From Candidatus Peribacteria bacterium (GTDB lineage: Bacteria; Patescibacteriota; Gracilibacteria; Peribacterales; Peribacteraceae), in contig JAAYXY010000031.1 of the NCBI GenBank assembly GCA_012515645.1, positions 1 to 9,453 of the forward strand: a stretch of 9,453 bases of DNA, given 5' to 3'. Shown here one piece after another: positions 5,474 through 9,453 of this stretch. Position numbers and translations under genes: made by a program. How positions within the stretch are numbered: the first letter of the stretch is position 1; each line of letters begins with the position of its first letter. The notes below the pieces were generated by a model. The model had not been told where the DNA came from. It made no database searches and saw nothing but the letters and a program-made list of their open reading frames with translations.

Positions 5474-7955
5474 GGTTGCCCTCAGTGTACTGTTGCTGCA
5501 TGGCGGTGACGAATGAGTCGTACAGTCGTGCTGATCGCCTCTTGCGCAGGTACAGCATTGCCGCAGGCAGTGCGATGGCAAGAATCCACCACAGTGATAC
5601 CGGTATACCAGTTTCGGGTTGTGCAGGCGGAGGAGCTCCACTGTGCATTGGTGGCGGGTTGGCGGTGATGGCGAGACCCGTAGGTACGGGATCAGCTGGA
5701 CCGGGTTGGAATCCTCCTAATTTGGATGTGGGTGTTCCCTCGCCAGTGACTGCCAGGTCTGTCAGCGTTTCCCCCGTTGTGGCAATGGGTGTTAGGCGTA
5801 TATAGTACGTGATATCGTTGAGTAAGTCTCGCATGGTATGTGTGACCAGTGCACCGTTAATCATGCGTTCTTCTGTGTAGTTCTCCGGTTCTACGCCATA
5901 TTCAAGCCGGAATGATGCAAGTGGCACGTCTTTCAGCTTCGTCCATTGCAGTGTGAGGCTGCTGTTGCCCGGCGTCACGTTGAGGCGCATACCGATGGGT
6001 ATTGCCTGTACAACTTTGCTTTTTTCCGTGCTTTCCTGGTCTTCTCTCCATGCAGTGAGAGCGAAGTAATATGTTACGCCGGGTTTGAGCCCTCCTATTT
6101 TTGCGGACATCGCATCTGTCTCCAGTGTGTGTGGGAAGTCCTCTGCGTTCTCGCCTACGTAGATGCGGTAGCCGTCAATGGGTTGCCCGTCTTCCGGTTC
6201 TACGGGATCCCACGAGAGGACGATTGCGCTGGGTTCCGCTTCCGCTTGTACATTTTGTACCTGGGGAAGTCCTTTTCTGCGTACTTCGAGTGTGCTCAGC
6301 ATTTCCGTCGTATTGCCTGCCGCGTCCGCAACTTGCAGCATTGGCTGGTACGATCCGTGTTTTTCCACGCGCAACAGTATCTGGAATGCGCCGCTCATCG
6401 TTCCCGGTTCCATCGGTGTCTGTTGTCCGTCCATGTGCAGGAGTGCTGTCGCTATGCGTCCGCTGTTATCTTCCGTCTGTACGCTTACCAATACTTCGTC
6501 GCCCTCGGTTGGCATGACCGGTGTAAAGGTGAATTTCGAGATACTGGGCGGTTCAATGTCGAGCTTGAGCCGCAGGTTCCCCGAATCATTCCGCCCGCTT
6601 TCGTCGCGTACGCGCAGGGTATGGTCCTGTTGGTTGGGATGTAGCGGTACCGCGATGGAGAAATATCCCTCTGTATCTGATTCGCCGTAGACATCCTCCG
6701 TGCCGCCAGTGACGACCAGGTTAACGAACGGAGGCGCGGTGCCTTCCACTGTTACCGTATGGTTGTTGACCATGGCATCCTGTGCGGGAGACAGGATTTT
6801 AATTGTCTGCCGGGGTTGCGTCGTTGTATCTCCGGCGACTGTGATGGCGATTTCCCCCATGATACTGCGATCTCTGCTGTCACGGGCGTGCAGTACATGC
6901 TCGCCCGGTGTGGCGAAACGCAGTCCCAGTACGAGTGTTTTGCGTCCCAGATCGTTCGATCGGAAGGTGACGTTGCCGAAACTTGGCAGAATCGCTTGTG
7001 GATCCGTGGAGAGCAGTTCCACCGTTCCGGTGTAGTCTTCCACGACCCGCCCGTTGCGGTCCACTGCGGTGATTGTCAGGTTTTCGTCCGTATTCACATG
7101 CATTTGCGCGTTCGTATCCAGGATGAAGCTGTCTACAACGTCGAAAGAGGATACCTGCCCGTAGAGTGAACGTGCATCGATGCTCCCGAAAAATTGGTTC
7201 CCGTAGGTTGTTGCACTTGGCTGTACCGGCGCGTAGAGCTGCCTGTTGTATTCGTTCGCGATGGGTCCGCCGATTCCTTGTGATGGCAGGAGTGCTGTGA
7301 CCTGCAATTGTGATGCTATTGCTCTGCCCGAGACCAGATCCACAGCGCGCAGTGTGCGTTCGCCCGGCTGGTACGCGTGTACGCTGAATGCCTGTTCTCC
7401 GCGGTCGTCGGTTTGTTCCGTTGTTGCGGCGATGGTGTCGGTGGTTTCACTGGAGATGAGCGTCACTGCACGTCCTTCCAGAGGGTTTCCGTACCGGTCG
7501 CGCAGGATCACGCGTACTGCCAGTGTGTCCTGACCATCCGCGAGCATGCTGTCGCGTTGTGCCTGTACTGCAGAGTTTCCGATATCCATTTGCTCCGGCA
7601 TCACAGTGAATGCTGTTTCTGCACGTTCACCGTTCTCTGTTTCCAGTATGGCATCGTATGTACCTGCTTCCTGTGTTTCCTGTCCTGTAAGGCGTGTGTG
7701 TAGCGTGTCGCCTTCTCCCTGCAGGTTGCGCGTTATTTCCATGCCGAACGGAGGGAACACCGTGAGGGTGCCCTTGCCCTGCAGGTGCGAGATCGTGATC
7801 TCGGTTCCTAAGCCTGCGACTGTATCTGCAGCGGATACCGCTACTCGCGATCCTTCTATTGTTGCTCCATTTCCATGTACCAGTACTGGTTGAGTGACCA
7901 GTGCTATACATGCAAGAACCGCTGTGATTCGTATGTGTTTTCTCAGAGAAAGCAT
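5466..7955 (-). CDS. Large surface protein with Ig-like and FN3 domains, C-terminal anchor
   Basis: The product has 829 residues. A signal peptide (basic start, hydrophobic core about 9-27) is followed by stacked beta-sandwich domains. These are an Ig-like domain (about 32-120), an invasin-type Big_1 domain (about 127-222, with an ADGQDTLAVRVILRD and RYGNPLEG pattern), a Tyr/Gln/Ser-rich linker (about 223-280), three more Ig-like domains (about 281-375, 384-468, 470-558) and two FN3 domains (about 563-653 and 655-742). A Pro-rich stalk (about 743-783), a membrane helix (785-803) and KRRS follow, then a 20-residue tail. A PETG motif (780-783) directly before the helix resembles a sortase signal. 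The protein should project from the cell as an adhesin or envelope rod; its ligand is unknown. The start could be the TTG at 7958, but ATG at 7955 is better and coincides with the predicted transcription start. It is first in the operon. Confidence 0.93.
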   Translation of the reverse strand: MLSLRKHIRITAVLACIALVTQPVLVHGNGATIEGSRVAVSAADTVAGLGTEITISHLQGKGTLTVFPPFGMEITRNLQGEGDTLHTRLTGQETQEAGTYDAILETENGERAETAFTVMPEQMDIGNSAVQAQRDSMLADGQDTLAVRVILRDRYGNPLEGRAVTLISSETTDTIAATTEQTDDRGEQAFSVHAYQPGERTLRAVDLVSGRAIASQLQVTALLPSQGIGGPIANEYNRQLYAPVQPSATTYGNQFFGSIDARSLYGQVSSFDVVDSFILDTNAQMHVNTDENLTITAVDRNGRVVEDYTGTVELLSTDPQAILPSFGNVTFRSNDLGRKTLVLGLRFATPGEHVLHARDSRDRSIMGEIAITVAGDTTTQPRQTIKILSPAQDAMVNNHTVTVEGTAPPFVNLVVTGGTEDVYGESDTEGYFSIAVPLHPNQQDHTLRVRDESGRNDSGNLRLKLDIEPPSISKFTFTPVMPTEGDEVLVSVQTEDNSGRIATALLHMDGQQTPMEPGTMSGAFQILLRVEKHGSYQPMLQVADAAGNTTEMLSTLEVRRKGLPQVQNVQAEAEPSAIVLSWDPVEPEDGQPIDGYRIYVGENAEDFPHTLETDAMSAKIGGLKPGVTYYFALTAWREDQESTEKSKVVQAIPIGMRLNVTPGNSSLTLQWTKLKDVPLASFRLEYGVEPENYTEERMINGALVTHTMRDLLNDITYYIRLTPIATTGETLTDLAVTGEGTPTSKLGGFQPGPADPVPTGLAITANPPPMHSGAPPPAQPETGIPVSLWWILAIALPAAMLYLRKRRSARLYDSFVTAMQQQYTEGNHV
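5474..5483 (-). promoter_or_regulatory. Ribosome-binding site of the kinase gene
   Basis: GAGGG (5483-5479) sits 5 bases before the ATG at 5473. It is the only convincing Shine-Dalgarno sequence I found before any gene in the window. It lies inside the last codons of the upstream gene, so re-initiation by ribosomes finishing that gene is plausible. It settles the kinase start. Confidence 0.7.
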
Positions 7956-7961
7956 CAAGCT

Positions 7962-7990
7962 ATTGTAGCAGTTGAGCGCTTTCTACTCAA
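7962..7990 (-). promoter_or_regulatory. Strong promoter of the surface-protein operon, predicted leaderless
   Basis: On the minus strand, TTGAGT (7990-7985), a 17-bp spacer and TACAAT (7967-7962) form a sigma-70 promoter; a TG at the extended -10 position (TGCTACAAT) strengthens it. Counting 7 bases past the -10 places transcription start at about 7955, the A of the ATG. The mRNA would then have no leader, consistent with the lack of any Shine-Dalgarno sequence there. Confidence 0.7.
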
Positions 7991-7992
7991 TT

Positions 7993-8025
7993 CCCTTACA
8001 GGGTATAAGGGCATTATTTGCCTTA
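7993..8025. repeat. Nested inverted repeat, operator-like
   Basis: CCCTTA (7993-7998) and TAAGGG (8006-8011) form a perfect 6-bp inverted repeat. The right half is shared with a second inverted repeat formed by TAAGGGCA (8006-8013) and TGCCTTA (8019-8025), with one extra G. This gives three half-sites of TAAGG type in alternating orientation, 13 bp apart. They sit just upstream of the -35 of the minus promoter (7985-7990), between two divergent genes. A dimeric or cooperative DNA-binding regulator would fit; no regulator gene is visible here. Confidence 0.4.
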
Positions 8026-8088
8026 TTGTCCACTTATCTTCTGTTCTTCTCTGGAGGCAATACCTACACCAAACTGTGTTTTTATGTG

Positions 8089-8094
8089 TATGAT
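8089..8094 (+). promoter_or_regulatory. Possible -10 element for the lipoprotein gene
   Basis: TATGAT lies exactly 7 bases before the ATG at 8102, so transcription would begin at the start codon, as predicted for the divergent operon. No good -35 is present at the right distance. This is a weak call on its own; the matching geometry and the lack of a Shine-Dalgarno sequence give it some weight. Confidence 0.35.
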
Positions 8095-8101
8095 GTTTCA
8101 T

Positions 8102-8662
8102 ATGCGACGCGCGTCCTTCCTGATTATCCTGTGTCTTCTTACAGCGTGTGCTGGCAGCGATTCTGCTGTGTTGGAATGTGCTCTGGAGTATTGGGATGGG
8201 ACAGTTGGTCTCTGTCTGCCGCAGGGATGGAGCGTTATCGATGCGCAGACATTGCGCCAGCGCGGAGTGCCCGAAGAGACGATCGCAGGATTTCAGGCAG
8301 ATAGTGCCGTGTCCGGACAATTCCCAACCGTGACTGTCACGCGTGAGTTACTTACTGCGGAAATAGCACCCGAGGTGTATAGCAATGCCAGCATGCGTTC
8401 TGTGAGCGTGCTTCCCGGATACCAAGAGTTGGAAACCACTAGTATGGAGGTGGATGGCGCAACAGTGAGTTTACATGTTTTTACTGCGCAACCTGTTACT
8501 GAAGAACCGATGCGTCGCTTCTATCAGGTGAGTACTGTTGCTGGTTCTACAGGATATACAGCGACTGCGGCTGCGCCTGTGGTGATTGATGATGCGTTGG
8601 ATGAGCAGATTGTTTTCGTTTTACAGCACCTGACGTTCCAAGAGTCAGATTCGCAACAGTAA
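8102..8662 (+). CDS. Lipoprotein with probable PsbP/DcrB-like domain
   Basis: The product has 186 residues. A signal peptide with two Arg and a hydrophobic core ends in the lipobox LTAC, so Cys16 should be lipidated and the protein tethered to the outer face of a membrane. Cys26 and Cys38 bracket the first strands and could form a disulfide. The rest follows the pattern of PsbP/DcrB/LpqN-like domains: a GLCLPQGW turn (36-43), then alternating strands and helices, a charged loop, and a closing helix (ending HLTF) typical of the fold. Those proteins have no common catalytic role, so function stays open. The frame is open from 8018 and other ATGs lie at 8084-8093. I chose 8102 because it starts the signal peptide and follows a -10-like TATGAT by 7 bp. 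It is divergent from the surface operon and shares its regulatory region. Confidence 0.85.
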   Translation: MRRASFLIILCLLTACAGSDSAVLECALEYWDGTVGLCLPQGWSVIDAQTLRQRGVPEETIAGFQADSAVSGQFPTVTVTRELLTAEIAPEVYSNASMRSVSVLPGYQELETTSMEVDGATVSLHVFTAQPVTEEPMRRFYQVSTVAGSTGYTATAAAPVVIDDALDEQIVFVLQHLTFQESDSQQ

Positions 8663-8694
8663 GAAGAGGCAACACAGCATCTGTATGACATTAC

Positions 8695-8723
8695 TTTCCA
8701 CATGCAGCGATTGTGCTTATGCT
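8695..8723 (+). promoter_or_regulatory. Predicted promoter of tRNA-Cys
   Basis: TTTCCA (8695-8700), 17 bp and TATGCT (8718-8723) match four of six bases in each sigma-70 element. Transcription would start near 8730, a short distance before the tRNA at 8737, so a brief 5' leader would be removed by RNase P. Moderate support. Confidence 0.45.
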
Positions 8724-8736
8724 ACCGCTGCGGTTT

Positions 8737-8811
8737 GGTGCCGTAGCCAAGTAGTAAGGCAGGGGTCTGCAAAACCCCCATACGTGGGTGCAATTCCCAC
8801 CGGCACCTCCA
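8737..8811 (+). tRNA. tRNA-Cys (anticodon GCA), with encoded CCA
   Basis: Acceptor arms GGTGCCG (8737-8743) and CGGCACC (8801-8807) pair perfectly, with discriminator T (8808), normal for Cys, and a genome-encoded CCA (8809-8811). The D stem is GCC/GGC. The anticodon stem GGGGT/ACCCC encloses CTGCAAA, anticodon GCA. The T stem is GTGGG/CCCAC. Two bases are unusual. The D loop reads AAGTAGTAA where many bacterial tRNA-Cys have AAGTGGTAA, so position 18 is A. The T loop reads TGCAATT where TTCGATT is typical, so position 55 is G instead of U. Positions 18 and 55 normally contact each other. All stems are intact, so the gene looks functional. Confidence 0.97.
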
Positions 8812-8845
8812 GGTAAGCTTTGGGTCATGATGCCGAATGTCGTGT

Positions 8846-9453
8846 TTACCACATCAGTAACTCCGGCGCGAAGATGAGGAGCATGCCAAGTGCGTACATG
8901 AGCAGACCGCCGAAGATGAGCGTGGCTTTCGCATATCGGGTCGTGATGCCTGTGGCGTGCAGCGTGAAGACCGCGATGGCGAAGATGACCACATCATCAA
9001 TCATGTACATGAGGATGTAGAGCCCGAGGTAACTGTACCGTGCCAAATCGCTCACATTGTTGAATGCGAGGATTTGCGTGAACACCGCAGGCAGCCCTGC
9101 TGTGCATACCAGTTCAATCATGTTCACCGAGATTGCCAGAATGGCGACGCCTAGGATCATCAGAGGCCATACGCTTACATGGATAATGTGCTGCATGCGT
9201 TGGATCACTTTGCGGCGGCCAGTCGGATTGGTGACATTGCATACTGTAGGATCCTTGTATAGAGCTTCAAACAGGTAAAATCCTCCACCACCAATGGCGA
9301 CAAGTCCTATGATTTTCTGGACCCACAGGTTGTATCCTATAAGGAGGAATACATTGAGCCATGCGGCGATGAACAGGTAGTAGATCGCGCCGCTGATGAA
9401 CAAGAACGTACCGCCAATGACCCAGATTTTGCGCATGTCATGCGTGTTGATCA
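8846..9453 (-). CDS. Polytopic CcdA/DsbD-like membrane protein, C-terminal part (cut by window edge)
   Basis: The visible 201 residues form about five membrane helices. Numbered from the Met at 9436, helices lie at about 5-27, 39-60, 90-110, 134-158 and 171-192. ELVCTAGLP (108-116) matches the conserved Cys-and-Pro motif of the second half of CcdA/DsbD-type electron-transfer membrane proteins, and a DD pair (147-148) sits in the next helix. Relatives I know of begin with an N-terminal helix carrying an NPC-type motif, then continue into the RKIW..GG segment seen here. The frame is open to the right edge, so the protein very likely starts beyond it; the Met at 9436 would leave out that first redox Cys. 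Likely role: passing thiol reducing power across the membrane to envelope proteins. It converges on tRNA-Cys, 34 bp away; no T-tract terminator separates them. Confidence 0.8.
   Translation of the reverse strand, partial: INTHDMRKIWVIGGTFLFISGAIYYLFIAAWLNVFLLIGYNLWVQKIIGLVAIGGGGFYLFEALYKDPTVCNVTNPTGRRKVIQRMQHIIHVSVWPLMILGVAILAISVNMIELVCTAGLPAVFTQILAFNNVSDLARYSYLGLYILMYMIDDVVIFAIAVFTLHATGITTRYAKATLIFGGLLMYALGMLLIFAPELLMW

Noticed and set aside
5474..5641. N-terminal extension of the kinase gene up to 5641
   Set aside because: It lies entirely within the surface-protein gene in another frame, reads as unrelated sequence, and the ATG at 5473 has a GAGGG site and gives a normal PfkB N-terminus.
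8053..8057. GGAGG as a Shine-Dalgarno sequence for the lipoprotein
   Set aside because: No ATG, GTG or TTG lies at a workable distance; the nearest in-frame ATG is about 27 bases on.
8812..8850. Hairpin between tRNA-Cys and the convergent membrane-protein gene as a terminator
   Set aside because: The stems are short and broken and no T-tract follows on either strand.

Overview
The window looks like chromosomal DNA of a small-genome bacterium, most likely a member of the Candidate Phyla Radiation (Patescibacteria), perhaps near Peregrinibacteria/Peribacteria. This is an inference. It rests on a small conserved soluble protein (3804-4433) of a type I associate with CPR genomes, on mostly hypothetical envelope proteins, and on the near absence of Shine-Dalgarno sequences. 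TGA is used as a normal stop (genes ending at 650 and 5466), which argues against the code-25 lineages (Gracilibacteria/SR1).

Layout, left to right. (a) 1-1987, minus strand: the N-terminal 185 residues of SecF (runs off the left edge), preceded by an unrecognised membrane-anchored protein. (b) 1988-2443: no protein gene. It carries a pair of overlapping divergent promoters and a predicted plus-strand structured RNA of about 350 nt, ending in a strong bidirectional terminator. (c) 2444-7955, minus strand: a four-gene operon, read from right to left. It encodes a large Ig-like/FN3 surface protein, a PfkB-family carbohydrate kinase that overlaps it by 8 bp, a small conserved protein, and a membrane-anchored TPR protein. 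(d) 7956-8101: a divergent regulatory region with a clear promoter that would give a leaderless surface-protein mRNA, plus a nested inverted repeat that looks like an operator. (e) 8102-8662, plus strand: a lipoprotein with a probable PsbP/DcrB-like fold. (f) 8737-8811: tRNA-Cys(GCA) with a changed 18-55 tertiary pair. (g) 8846-9453, minus strand: the C-terminal part of a polytopic CcdA/DsbD-like membrane protein whose N-terminus lies beyond the right edge.

Most products act at the envelope: protein export (SecF), surface display, lipoprotein, thiol-redox-type membrane protein, and an anchored TPR scaffold. The points most worth a second look are the unclassified structured RNA at 2077-2431, the A18/G55 tRNA-Cys, and the leaderless promoter architecture.
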